A stretch of 36,020 nucleotides of DNA from Clostridiales bacterium. Its GTDB lineage: Bacteria; Bacillota; Clostridia; Oscillospirales; CAG-272. The translations under genes were made by a program, and so were the position numbers. Location: contig DPGD01000032.1 of NCBI GenBank assembly GCA_003522145.1, positions 1 through 36,020 on the forward strand, written 5' to 3'. Under the pieces are notes generated by a model. The model did no database searches and had not been told where the DNA came from. It saw only the letters and a program-made list of their open reading frames with translations. Of this stretch, positions 12,838 through 21,053 are shown piece after piece. The number at the start of each line of letters is the position of its first letter. The first letter of the stretch is position 1.

Positions 12838-15621
12838 TCATGCAAACAGCAGCGCCACCAAGGCTGTCGGCAACATCCAGATGATCTGATAAAGCACCGC
12901 CCAGACCGAGCCTACTTCGTAGATGCCGCCGACTTTTCCGGCATGCACCAATACCAAAATCAGTATGGAAACACCGATTCCCGCCGCCAGGCCCAAAGCC
13001 TTGATCATACTGTTTGTGCGAATGACCTGCAAAACTCTCCGGCAGGAGGCCAGCGCCTTCAGCAATTCCTTTACGCCCTTTCTGGAAACCACGCCCGAAT
13101 CCATGCTCTTCTCGGTTTTTTTCTCCTCGGCTCCGCTCATGCGCAGAACCTTCACCGGGTATTTGTTCAATTCCACATGACGCCGCAACATCCGGTCGTC
13201 AATGTTGGGATCCAAAGTCCGGATGCCGATGCACATTCCCGATTTGTACAGGGACTCCATGATACCCCGTATTTCAGCATCTGCTTTGTACTCCACATAC
13301 ATCTTGGACGCCAGCTCTCCGCCGATGGCAAGGTACATGATCTTGATCTTCCCTTCCATCTCCATTGCCTCATCCTCCGGCTCCACGCCGGACAGCAGAC
13401 TTCTGCTTCTCATGAATTCTGCCGAGCCGACATAGACTCTGGTCCCTTTCACGGCCGCTTCCACGCCGTTTTTCTCCACCTCCAGAATGTCCACATCGTC
13501 GGTATATCCGGTTTCTCCGGTCGCCGCCGCAAAAACCTCGTCCAAGGGTCCCCCCAGCTTGCGGAAAACGCTGGCCGCACCAAACAGCACATGGTCGATC
13601 CGGCTGTCTCCGAAGAGCTTCAGGGAGCGCACCTTCACATTCTTTGCGGGGAATACCTCCTTGTCGTCAAAGGAAATCACGGTGGCGTCGGAATATTCCT
13701 CCAGAGAAAACTCGCCCACCACGGCGCTCTCGTCGGCAAATGCCCGTTTGGACGCTTTATAGAAGGGCAGGCTGTAGGTGATAAAAGCCGAAACCGGCAT
13801 ACAGAAGGACACCGACAGAATACACATGCCCAAGGCCGACAACAGCTTCAGACGGAAGCTTTCTGAGGGAGAAAAATAGTAACCCAGGACAAAGAAAACC
13901 AGTCCCACCACCACCACGATGGCGGCCAAAATTCCGGTCATTCCCTTATATTTGGGTTCTTTGGCGCTTCTCTTGGCAAAACCGCTCACAAATTCGGTCT
14001 TCCCTACGCCGTAAATGCCCGCACCGTCGGAAACATACTCTCCGAAGGCCTCCTTCTCCAGGGTCGTCTCCTTGCCCTTACGCCCGGTGATCACATATTT
14101 GGGCTTTCTGGAACTGACGATCTTGAAAGAAAACAGATTGCGCTTCAGATTGGTCCTGGTAAAGGATACGGCAACCAACGCCATCAGCGCCAAGGGCATA
14201 TTGAACAGCCGTCCGTTCACATTGTGACAGATCAGCAGTCCGATTTCATACAACAGTGTGAACACCGCCTGCAAAGACAAGAACACCTCCGGCACGGCCC
14301 TGCCCGAACCGATGGCCCTGAAGCCGTTCAGTACCTCTTTATAGGAGGCTGCCCCGATGAGAAGTGTGACCTGCATCCCCAGAAGCGCCAGGTTCACCGG
14401 GTTGAATACAAAGGAACGGAAGGCCGGGCTTAAAAGCCCTTCGATGTTCCCCTTGAAGAAGGTCATCCCCACCTCAAAGACCGCCGCCAGCAAAAAGAGG
14501 ATCCAGCAAAAAACACTGCGCATACCGAGCAACCGGTATGCCTTCCGGTACTTGGCAAAAAAACGCTCGTTCTGGGCGGGGGATTCGTATTCCTCCTCCA
14601 CCGATTCTGCCTTGGCATCTCCTTCAATGCGACTGCGCAGCTTCCGGACTTCTTCCTTCCCCAGCTTCTTTTCCAGGTCGTTTTCCATTTCGAAGATCAT
14701 CATCAGATTCACTTCGTTTTCGTCTAATTTTTCTTCCTTTCCGGCAGGTTCCTCCGGGGCTTCCTCCTCCGGAATTTCCGATCCCCTTTCCCCTGCCTTC
14801 TCCTCCGGCTCCTGCAAGGCTGTCTGCTCCGGCTCCCGGAAAACCGGCTGTTCCGCTCTCCGGGGGAAAATCAACTCCGGTTCCTCCGTCTCCTGCGGCT
14901 CCTGCGATTCTTCCGATTTCTCCGGCTCTTCCGGTTCTTCCGGTTCTTGCGGCTCTTGCAGCTCTTGCAGCTCTTCGCTTTCCTCTTCCGCTGTAACGCC
15001 CGCTTCCTCTTTCTGAAGATCCGGGCTCTCCGCTCCGCTCCGGAAGAGGACCTCTTCCGGCTCCGATTCCTCTCTCCCGTCCTTTTCCGTCTCCGGCTCC
15101 GCCGGTTTCTCCTGCACGCCTGCGAACGGTTCCTCCGGCTCTTCCTCAAACCGTTTTTCCGGTTCTTCTGCTTTTTCGGTTTGGACAAGCACCTTTTCCG
15201 CCGCCATCCGGTCTTTTTCCGGATTCGGAATGTCCGAAGGCTCAAAGGCCACTGCCGGCAGTTCCTCTGCCGGTTCTTCGTCCTCTGTTTCCGCAGTATC
15301 CTTCGCCCGGCCTTCCGGTTCCTCCGGCTTCTCCGGCTCTTCTTCTGTCTCCTTCATACCGCTTGCAAATCTTTCCGCATCCCGGATGCTCTTCAAAAGC
15401 ATCTCCGAAACCTCGTCATCGGGCATCCCCTCCGGAGCTTCTCCCGGTGCCTCTTCCTTTTTGCCGTTCCGGCAGCGATAAACCTTGTGCGTGCTTTTTT
15501 CGGTCACATCGTCAATGGTCAGCTGTTCTCCCCCGCTTTTGGGAGCCTCCTCCCCGAAATTTTCCATCAGCTTTTTCAACAGCTCCTCCGTGGTCAGATC
15601 CTTGTTCTTCTCTTCCGCCAT
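12838..15621 (-). CDS. Degenerate P-type ATPase-like membrane protein with long acidic N-terminal tail
   Basis: 927 residues. Residues about 1-345 form a low-complexity cytoplasmic tail packed with Glu, Pro and Lys (repeats such as EPQEPEEPEEPEKSEESQEP). From about 365 on, the layout is that of a P1B-like P-type ATPase: four membrane helices (about 369-389, 405-425, 444-465, 472-487), an actuator-like segment (500-550), two helices (562-583, 592-619), a P/N domain (640-870) and two final helices (874-892, 905-925). The active-site motifs are gone. The phosphorylation motif DKTGT is replaced by FDDKEVF (651-657), the TGD hinge by TLDPNID (802-808), and the metal-binding CPC by CMP (607-609). 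KGTRVYVGSAEFM (725-737) still matches the N-domain of heavy-metal pumps. Pumping by the usual mechanism is therefore unlikely; a receptor, scaffold or regulatory role is inferred. It lies between rlmB (41 bases upstream) and the radical SAM gene. Confidence 0.85.
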   Translation of the reverse strand: MAEEKNKDLTTEELLKKLMENFGEEAPKSGGEQLTIDDVTEKSTHKVYRCRNGKKEEAPGEAPEGMPDDEVSEMLLKSIRDAERFASGMKETEEEPEKPEEPEGRAKDTAETEDEEPAEELPAVAFEPSDIPNPEKDRMAAEKVLVQTEKAEEPEKRFEEEPEEPFAGVQEKPAEPETEKDGREESEPEEVLFRSGAESPDLQKEEAGVTAEEESEELQELQEPQEPEEPEEPEKSEESQEPQETEEPELIFPRRAEQPVFREPEQTALQEPEEKAGERGSEIPEEEAPEEPAGKEEKLDENEVNLMMIFEMENDLEKKLGKEEVRKLRSRIEGDAKAESVEEEYESPAQNERFFAKYRKAYRLLGMRSVFCWILFLLAAVFEVGMTFFKGNIEGLLSPAFRSFVFNPVNLALLGMQVTLLIGAASYKEVLNGFRAIGSGRAVPEVFLSLQAVFTLLYEIGLLICHNVNGRLFNMPLALMALVAVSFTRTNLKRNLFSFKIVSSRKPKYVITGRKGKETTLEKEAFGEYVSDGAGIYGVGKTEFVSGFAKRSAKEPKYKGMTGILAAIVVVVGLVFFVLGYYFSPSESFRLKLLSALGMCILSVSFCMPVSAFITYSLPFYKASKRAFADESAVVGEFSLEEYSDATVISFDDKEVFPAKNVKVRSLKLFGDSRIDHVLFGAASVFRKLGGPLDEVFAAATGETGYTDDVDILEVEKNGVEAAVKGTRVYVGSAEFMRSRSLLSGVEPEDEAMEMEGKIKIMYLAIGGELASKMYVEYKADAEIRGIMESLYKSGMCIGIRTLDPNIDDRMLRRHVELNKYPVKVLRMSGAEEKKTEKSMDSGVVSRKGVKELLKALASCRRVLQVIRTNSMIKALGLAAGIGVSILILVLVHAGKVGGIYEVGSVWAVLYQIIWMLPTALVALLFA

Positions 15622-15662
15622 CTCTTCTTCCTCTTTCTCTTGAACTCACGCCGCACCTTGGC

Positions 15663-16475
15663 TCAATGGGAATGCCGCTGTCTTGCCGCCTCGCAGAGAA
15701 TCACCGCAGAGGCGCAGGACACATTGAAGGAATTGACCTTGCCATACATATCGATCGACACCATAAAATCGCAATGCTCTGCAACCAAGCGGGAAATACC
15801 CTGCCCCTCGCTGCCCAGAACCACCGCACAGGCGCCCTTCATATCGGTTTCATATACCGCTTTTCCTCCGGCTTCAGCACCGTATATCCAGACGCCCTTT
15901 TTCTTTAATTCCTCTATGGCAGAACAAAGATTTCCCACCTTTGCCACCGCCATATGCTCCAACGCTCCGGCAGAAGCCCGGTTTACCGCCGCCGTCAATC
16001 CGACGCTTCTCCTCTTGGTGATGACCACCCCGTGCACGCCGGCACCCTCTGCGCAACGGATGACCGCTCCCAGATTTCCGGGGTCATCGATGCCGTCGCA
16101 AAGCACCAGAAAGGGCGGCTCGCCCCGTTCTTCCGCAATTTTCAGAATCTCCTCCAGGGAGGAATATTCCTTCTGGGCGGCAGAGGCCACCACGCCCTGA
16201 TGCTTCAATCCCGATGCCATGCCGTCCAACTTGTTTTTTTCGGTTTCCACGATCGGAATGCCCTTCTTCTGGGCCAGGGCCACCAGCATCACGATGGAGC
16301 CCTCCCGTTCGCCCTTCTGCACATAGAGCTTGTCCACCGGCCGGTCGCTCTTCAGCAGTTCTAAGACCGCATTCCGTCCGACTACCGTGTTTTCCCCGGC
16401 TCCGGCAGACTCTGTATACCTTCCCTCTTCCGGTTTTCTCTCTCTTCTTTTTCTGAAATTCTCTTCCTGTGCCAT
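15663..16475 (-). CDS. rlmB: 23S rRNA 2'-O-methyltransferase of the RlmB/TrmH (SPOUT) family
   Basis: SAM-dependent SPOUT methyltransferase that 2'-O-methylates a guanosine of 23S rRNA (G2251 in E. coli numbering for RlmB). The 270-residue protein has a Lys/Arg-rich N-terminal extension (1-30), the substrate-binding domain (VVGRNAVLELLKS, 31-43) and the three knot motifs: DDPGNLGAVIRCAEGAGV, VVLGSEGQGISRLV and VNSFNVSCASAVILCEA. The family includes related rRNA and tRNA enzymes, so the exact site is by analogy. The ATG at 16475 follows a GAAAGG sequence. It opens a three-gene minus-strand cluster with the degenerate ATPase and the radical SAM gene. Confidence 0.88.
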   Translation of the reverse strand: MAQEENFRKRRERKPEEGRYTESAGAGENTVVGRNAVLELLKSDRPVDKLYVQKGEREGSIVMLVALAQKKGIPIVETEKNKLDGMASGLKHQGVVASAAQKEYSSLEEILKIAEERGEPPFLVLCDGIDDPGNLGAVIRCAEGAGVHGVVITKRRSVGLTAAVNRASAGALEHMAVAKVGNLCSAIEELKKKGVWIYGAEAGGKAVYETDMKGACAVVLGSEGQGISRLVAEHCDFMVSIDMYGKVNSFNVSCASAVILCEAARQRHSH

Positions 16476-16516
16476 ACCGCTTTGACCTTTCCAAGACTGT
16501 TTCCCTGCACGATGTG

Positions 16517-16545
16517 ATTATAGCACACATTCCGCCCTCTGTGCA
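16517..16545 (-). promoter_or_regulatory. Probable promoter of the rlmB cluster
   Basis: Minus strand: TGCTATAAT, an extended -10 (hexamer at 16517-16522), with a weak -35 TGCACA (16540-16545) at 17 bp. It lies about 40 bases before the rlmB ATG. No clear terminator separates it from murC upstream, so read-through is possible. Confidence 0.55.
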
Positions 16546-16574
16546 GGGTTTTTCTTCTTTTTTCAAAAAACTTT

Positions 16575-17960
16575 TTATTCCCGGTCTTCCGAAATCAGCA
16601 GCTCCCCCGCCTTATAGGCGTTTCCGGCTCCCATGGTCAGGAGAATATCCCCTTCCGAGAGTTCGCTCTCCAGCCGACCCGCAATTTCCTCAAAGGTCTG
16701 CAGGCACTCGGCTCCTTGGATTCGTTCCGCCAACTGCTCCGAAGAAACCCCATAAGTATTCTGCTCCCTGGCCGCATAGATGGGGGCTAAATACAGCCGG
16801 TCGCACAAAGACAGTGCCTTCACGAAATCCTCAAAAAGCCCGGCGGTTCTGGAATAGGTATGGGGCTGAAAAACGCAGAACAGCCTTCCGCCCTCCGGAA
16901 GCATTTCCTTTGCCGTGCGCAGGGTTGCGGCAATCTCGGTGGGGTGATGGGCATAGTCGTCGTAGATCTTTGCACCCTTATGCTGACCCTTATATTCAAA
17001 ACGGCGGAGAATCCCCTGGTATGTACCGATCCCCTTTGCGATCTCCTTTGGCGACAGTCCGCAAAGATGAGCCGCCGCACCGGCGCACAGAGCGTTGTAG
17101 ACATGATGTCTGCCGGGCACTCCGAGACAAATCCGGGCCAGCTTTTCGTTTTCTTTGTAAAAATCGAAGGAGGCAAATCCGCCCTTCATCTGAATGTCTG
17201 CCGCCCGATAGTCGCAGTCTATACTGTTCACCCCTGCCTTTACGACCCATACGCCCTTCAGTCTTTCCGCTACCGAGCGCAAATGGGGATCGTCGCCGTT
17301 CAGTACCACCGCCTTGGCGTCCTTTGCCGAAGAAATATAGGATCGTTCCATTTGCTCCATGGAATGATAGTAGTCCACATGGTCCATTTCCATATTCAGC
17401 ATCACCGCCACCGTGGGAAAGAAATCCAGAAATGCGTCCTTGTATTCGCAGGCTTCGTAAACAAAATGCTCGCTGCCGCCCAACCGATATGCCGAATGCA
17501 ATTCGCAAAGCTCCGCCCCGCAGGCCACCGTGGGATTTTTTCCGGCTTCCAGAAAAAGATGCGCCAGCATGCCGGTGGTGGAGGATTTTCCGTGGGTACC
17601 CGAAACCCCGATCCGCACGGAGTATTGCTTCATCAACTGTCCTAAATACTCGGAACGGCGCATACAGGGAATCCCTCTTCTGCGGGCCTCCTTCAATTCG
17701 GGATTGTCTTCCGGGATCGCCGCCGTATAAACCACCCGGTCGATCCTTCCGGCCTTGTCCAGATTTTCGGCACTTTGGGGACAGAATACCCGAATTCCGC
17801 TTTCCTCCAAGCGCTCGGTCACCGCCGAGGGCGCTCTGTCGGACCCGGTAACGGTCATGCCCCCTTTGGCCGATACGGCGGCAAGGGTGGACATACTGAC
17901 TCCCCCGACCCCGATAAAATGTATGTTCATCTCCCCATTCTCTTTTGCGTTGTTTTCCAT
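16575..17960 (-). CDS. murC: UDP-N-acetylmuramate--L-alanine ligase
   Basis: First Mur ligase of peptidoglycan precursor synthesis; adds L-Ala to UDP-MurNAc in the cytoplasm. Visible are the Rossmann start IHFIGVGGVSMS, the P-loop IGVSGTHGKSSTTGM, the central-domain YEACEYKDAFLDFFP and LNMEMDHVDYYHS, and the C-terminal RRFEYKGQ...DDYAHHPTEI and FQPHTYSRT, all MurC-specific. The start is not certain. ATG at 17960 (461 residues) has GAAAGGA about 14 bases upstream. ATG at 17930 begins directly with the family N-terminus, but its GGGGAG touches the start codon. A GTG at 18053 would add a poorly conserved Arg-rich stretch and is unlikely. It stands alone, away from the murF-ddl operon of this window. 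Confidence 0.93.
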   Translation of the reverse strand: MENNAKENGEMNIHFIGVGGVSMSTLAAVSAKGGMTVTGSDRAPSAVTERLEESGIRVFCPQSAENLDKAGRIDRVVYTAAIPEDNPELKEARRRGIPCMRRSEYLGQLMKQYSVRIGVSGTHGKSSTTGMLAHLFLEAGKNPTVACGAELCELHSAYRLGGSEHFVYEACEYKDAFLDFFPTVAVMLNMEMDHVDYYHSMEQMERSYISSAKDAKAVVLNGDDPHLRSVAERLKGVWVVKAGVNSIDCDYRAADIQMKGGFASFDFYKENEKLARICLGVPGRHHVYNALCAGAAAHLCGLSPKEIAKGIGTYQGILRRFEYKGQHKGAKIYDDYAHHPTEIAATLRTAKEMLPEGGRLFCVFQPHTYSRTAGLFEDFVKALSLCDRLYLAPIYAAREQNTYGVSSEQLAERIQGAECLQTFEEIAGRLESELSEGDILLTMGAGNAYKAGELLISEDRE

Positions 17961-18155
17961 GTTCAGAAAAGGATCCTTTCCAAAATATTTCCCGGAATAT
18001 CCGGGAAGCAAGAAGCGTTCTTTCTTCCTGTACGGCTGCAAAAAGGGCTTCACCTCTTAATCACAAAAAAATCACCGGATTTTCGTCACTTTTCTACAAA
18101 AAGCAGTCGTTTGGTGAAGAAAAAACTGCAAATTCACAATAAAATTTCTTTTTGA

Positions 18156-18186
18156 TTGAATATCGCTCACAATTGTATTGTATAAT
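18156..18186 (+). promoter_or_regulatory. Probable promoter of spoVG
   Basis: TTGAAT (18156-18161), a long 19-bp spacer and a perfect TATAAT (18181-18186), 35 bases before the ATG. ATTGAATAT here also matches the -10 pattern of sigma-H promoters (as used by Bacillus spoVG), but no sigma-H -35 is seen, so sigma-A use is the simpler reading. Confidence 0.55.
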
Positions 18187-18221
18187 GTAGGTACCGAAGA
18201 TGATTTCAGGAGGATCAAAGT

Positions 18222-18536
18222 ATGCAAATCACAGATGTAAAGGTACGCAAACTGTTCAACGACGACGGCCCCATGAAAGCAATCGTCTCGGTGACTTTTG
18301 ATGGTCAGTTAGCACTTCACGACATCAAGGTCATCTATGCAAGAGAACGGTTGTTTGTGGTCATGCCCAGCAGAAAAAATCCGGATAATACCTACCGTGA
18401 CATCGTGCACCCGATCAACGCCGAATTCCGCAGCTATGTGGAAAGCACCATCATTGCCGCCTATGAGGAGGCACTGGCGCAGGCTGCTCTGGAAGAGGCG
18501 ACAGCCGAAATGCCCGCAACAGAAGGAAACGATTGA
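18222..18536 (+). CDS. spoVG: Septation/regulatory RNA-binding protein SpoVG
   Basis: A small cytoplasmic nucleic-acid-binding protein that affects sporulation, septation and gene regulation in Firmicutes. The 104-residue protein matches the family from its first residue: MQITDVKVRKL, KAIVSVTFDGQLALHDIKVI, LFVVMPSRKN and DIVHPINAEFRSYVE. The last 25 residues are an Ala/Glu-rich tail typical of clostridial versions. CAGGAGG lies eight bases before the ATG. It is a single-gene unit between divergent murC and convergent yihY, with a perfect palindromic terminator. Confidence 0.96.
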   Translation: MQITDVKVRKLFNDDGPMKAIVSVTFDGQLALHDIKVIYARERLFVVMPSRKNPDNTYRDIVHPINAEFRSYVESTIIAAYEEALAQAALEEATAEMPATEGND

Positions 18537-18550
18537 TTCTGATTTCCCGG

Positions 18551-18578
18551 AAAAGAACCCGCATGCGGGTTCTTTTTT
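18551..18578. terminator. Bidirectional terminator between spoVG and yihY
   Basis: AAAAGAACCCGC and GCGGGTTCTTTT form a near-continuous palindrome followed by T residues on the plus strand and TTTTCC on the minus strand. It serves spoVG and the convergent yihY, whose stop codon touches its end. Confidence 0.88.
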
Positions 18579-19441
18579 CATTTGGTTTCCCGCTTTTTGG
18601 GCAGACTGCTGCGCACCAAGAACATCCGGTTCAGAAAGAACACATTGACCTCCGCTCCGAACAATAAAATCGACATACAGCTGTGCACCCACAGAAGCAA
18701 CAGAAGCAATGCGCCCAAACTGCCGTAAAGCAGATATTTCTCCGGGTTGAACCAGCTGAGATACAGAGACATCAGACACGAATACAGCATCCACCCGGCA
18801 GAGGCCACCGCCGCTCCCGGCAAATGCTTTTTGAAGGGAATTCTCTTCCCGCCCATAGCCTTATACATCGCCGCAAAAACCAAAGCAAACAGCAGAAAAG
18901 AGAACAGCTTCCCGCAACGGGCAATCACAATGGAAAGATCCAGATATTTGCTCTTGAAAAAGCGGAAAGCGTTCACGATCGTGTCGCCGAAAACCAGAAG
19001 CACCAGAGCCACCAGCACCGCCAGAAGAAAAATCACCGTATACAGCACCGAAGCGATATAATTTTTGATCGCATTGGTCTCTTCGTAGGAGCCGTAGACC
19101 GACGCAAGCCCCTCCCCCACCGCACGGATTCCCTTGGAAGCCGACCAGAGCATAGCCAATACCGTAATGGAAATCAAGGGAAAGTTGGCGGACAACGCAT
19201 TGTTCACAAAATCCTGTGGCATATAATCGGCAATTTGTGCCGGCAGATGCTCCCTGACCATTGCGAGAAATCCGTCTGTTCCGCCGGGAAAGAGCCTTGC
19301 CACCACCATCAGCGTCAGCATCATCAGGGGAATGGCCGAAACCAGCACATAGAAGGAGGCGTGGGAAGCGTACACATTCCATCTGCTTTTCTTCCGTCGG
19401 GCTTCCAAATACCCCATCGCCTTTTTGAGAAATGCTTTCAT
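18578..19441 (-). CDS. YihY/BrkB-family inner membrane protein
   Basis: A 287-residue polytopic membrane protein of the YihY (former RNase BN / BrkB) family. The family N-terminus is clear: an amphipathic start, then SRWNVYASHASFYVLVSAIPLMMLTLMV (19-46) with the helix-breaking SAIP. LWSASKGIRAVGEGLASVYG (98-117) and PGAAVASAGWMLYSCLMSLYLS..F (209-231), followed by YGSLGALLLLLLWVHSCMSILLFGAEVN, are also family features. Six to seven membrane segments are expected. The biochemical role is unknown; a transport role has been suggested. It has its own promoter, divergent from that of glyA, and is convergent with spoVG. Confidence 0.92.
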   Translation of the reverse strand: MKAFLKKAMGYLEARRKKSRWNVYASHASFYVLVSAIPLMMLTLMVVARLFPGGTDGFLAMVREHLPAQIADYMPQDFVNNALSANFPLISITVLAMLWSASKGIRAVGEGLASVYGSYEETNAIKNYIASVLYTVIFLLAVLVALVLLVFGDTIVNAFRFFKSKYLDLSIVIARCGKLFSFLLFALVFAAMYKAMGGKRIPFKKHLPGAAVASAGWMLYSCLMSLYLSWFNPEKYLLYGSLGALLLLLLWVHSCMSILLFGAEVNVFFLNRMFLVRSSLPKKRETK

Positions 19442-19480
19442 CCGGTTTCTCCCTTCTCTCCTGACCCCTTTCTCAAGTAT

Positions 19481-19509
19481 ATACTATCACAGATCAAAAA
19501 AAATGTCAA
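19481..19509 (-). promoter_or_regulatory. Sigma-A promoter of the yihY gene
   Basis: Minus strand: TTGACA (19504-19509), a 17-bp spacer that begins with eight T residues, and TAGTAT (19481-19486), 39 bases before the start codon. Confidence 0.8.
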
Positions 19510-19539
19510 TTTTCCGCACAAAAAAATATGTTTTCTCCA

Positions 19540-19568
19540 TTTACTTTTGACACCGGATGGTGTATAAT
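19540..19568 (+). promoter_or_regulatory. Promoter of glyA
   Basis: TTTACT (19540-19545), a 17-bp spacer and TATAAT (19563-19568), 37 bases before the ATG at 19606. A TTGACA at 19547-19552 is only 10 bp from the -10 and cannot be its partner. Confidence 0.7.
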
Positions 19569-19605
19569 GGGAAAAACCGAGAAAAAACGGAGGTTCAATA
19601 CACCA

Positions 19606-20856
19606 ATGGTCAAAGAAAACATGAATTTTCTCTCAGAAATGGATCCCGAGGTTGGAGAAGCAGTCAAAGCCGAATATCACCGTCAGCAGAGAGGCTTGGA
19701 GTTGATTGCTTCGGAAAATGTGGTTTCCAAGGCGGTTCTTGCCGCCAACAGTACGGTTCTGACCAACAAATACGCCGAAGGATACCCGGGCAAACGGTAC
19801 TACGGCGGTTGCGAATGCGTGGATGTGGTGGAAAACATCGCCATTGAACGGGCCAAAAAGCTCTTCGGCGCAAACTTTGCCAATGTTCAGCCCCATTCGG
19901 GCGCACAGGCCAACAGCGCCGTCTATTTCAAAATTCTGGAACACGGCGATAAGGTGCTGGGAATGAGCTTGGCTCATGGCGGACATCTGACCCACGGCTC
20001 CCCCGTAAACCTTTCGGGGAAGTATTACCAGTTTGAAGCCTACGGCGTTTCCCCCGAAACCGGCAGGATCGATTATGACGCTTTGGAAGAGAAGGCCATG
20101 AGCTACCGTCCCAAGCTGATCGTGGCCGGGGCTTCCGCCTATCCGCGGATCATAGATTTTGAGCGGATTTCCGAAATTGCCCACAAATGCGGAGCCCTGA
20201 TGATGGTGGATATGGCCCACATTGCCGGCCTTGTGGCGGCAGGACTGCATCCCTCGCCTGTGCCCTATGCGGACATCGTTACCACCACCACCCACAAGAC
20301 CCTGAGGGGTCCGAGAGGCGGACTGATCCTGACCAATTCGGAAGAACTGGCCAAGAAAATCAATTCCGGCGTATTTCCGGGCACCCAGGGCGGCCCTCTC
20401 ATGCACACCATCGCCGCAAAAGCAGTCTGCTTCGGGGAGGCGCTCAGGCCCGAATTCAAGGACTACCAGGCACAGCTTGTAAAAAATGCGAAGGTCCTTT
20501 CCGAAGCGCTTCTGGAAGAAGGCTTCCACCTGGTTTCCGGAGGAACCGACAACCATTTGATGCTGGTGGATCTGCGTCCCTTCGGTTTGACCGGCAAGGA
20601 ATTTGAGAAGCGTCTGGACGAGGTATACATCACCGTAAACAAGAATTCCATTCCCGACGATCCCGAAAAGCCCACCGTCACCAGCGGCATCCGGGTGGGT
20701 ACCCCTGCCGTGACCACGAGAGGCCTGAAGGAAGAGGAAATGAAGACCTTGGCCAAGCTCTTCAAGCTTGCCGCCACCGATTTTGAGAATTCTGCCGATT
20801 ACATCCGGGAGAAGGTCACCGAAATCTGCAAAAAGTATCCTCTGTACGAAGGCTGA
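19606..20856 (+). CDS. glyA: Serine hydroxymethyltransferase
   Basis: PLP enzyme that interconverts serine + tetrahydrofolate and glycine + methylene-tetrahydrofolate, the main source of one-carbon units. The 416-residue protein has LELIASENVVSKAV, NKYAEGYPGKRYYGG, VQPHSGAQAN and the PLP-lysine motif TTTTHKTLRGPRGG; the C-terminal GIRVGTPAVTTRG is also characteristic. I chose the ATG at 19606, preceded by CGGAGG at 12 bases; in-frame ATGs at 19528 and 19567 lie at or before the promoter's -10 and cannot be used from it. It is a single-gene unit, followed by repeat copy B. Confidence 0.97.
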   Translation: MVKENMNFLSEMDPEVGEAVKAEYHRQQRGLELIASENVVSKAVLAANSTVLTNKYAEGYPGKRYYGGCECVDVVENIAIERAKKLFGANFANVQPHSGAQANSAVYFKILEHGDKVLGMSLAHGGHLTHGSPVNLSGKYYQFEAYGVSPETGRIDYDALEEKAMSYRPKLIVAGASAYPRIIDFERISEIAHKCGALMMVDMAHIAGLVAAGLHPSPVPYADIVTTTTHKTLRGPRGGLILTNSEELAKKINSGVFPGTQGGPLMHTIAAKAVCFGEALRPEFKDYQAQLVKNAKVLSEALLEEGFHLVSGGTDNHLMLVDLRPFGLTGKEFEKRLDEVYITVNKNSIPDDPEKPTVTSGIRVGTPAVTTRGLKEEEMKTLAKLFKLAATDFENSADYIREKVTEICKKYPLYEG

Positions 20857-20880
20857 TTCCTTTTCGGCTTTTCAAAGATC

Positions 20881-21020
20881 GGAAGTGTAAGAAAGCTCGG
20901 TCAGAGTTTTTGCACCTCCGATGACAGCCAATCGAAGGCCAAACCGACCAAGATCGCATCAAAAATGCCGGATTCCCGTCCGGCATTTTTGAGGGGCTGT
21001 AAAAACACGCTTTTTTACAC
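20881..21020 (-). repeat. Intergenic mosaic hairpin repeat, copy B
   Basis: Read on the minus strand, this copy aligns nearly base for base with copy D (24430-24575): a P1 hairpin (TGTAAAAA...TTTTTACA), the P2 stem TCAAAAATGCCGG/CCGGCATTTTTGA (20959-20971 and 20980-20992), then GATCTTGGTCGGTTT, TCGATTGGC, TCGGAGGT and a final ACTC...GAG hairpin whose loop is inverted relative to copy D. It fills most of the gap between glyA and the ypsA-like gene and probably ends the glyA transcript. Confidence 0.88.
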
Positions 21021-21053
21021 CGGAAAACGACTACAAAAAGGCAGGAATTTCCT

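Noticed and set aside
18151..18170. Sigma-H promoter for spoVG
   Set aside because: Only the -10 like part matches; the expected AGGA-type -35 is missing, and a perfect TATAAT lies nearby.
19547..19552. TTGACA as -35 of the glyA promoter
   Set aside because: It is only 10 bp from the TATAAT at 19563; TTTACT at 19540 gives the proper 17-bp spacing.
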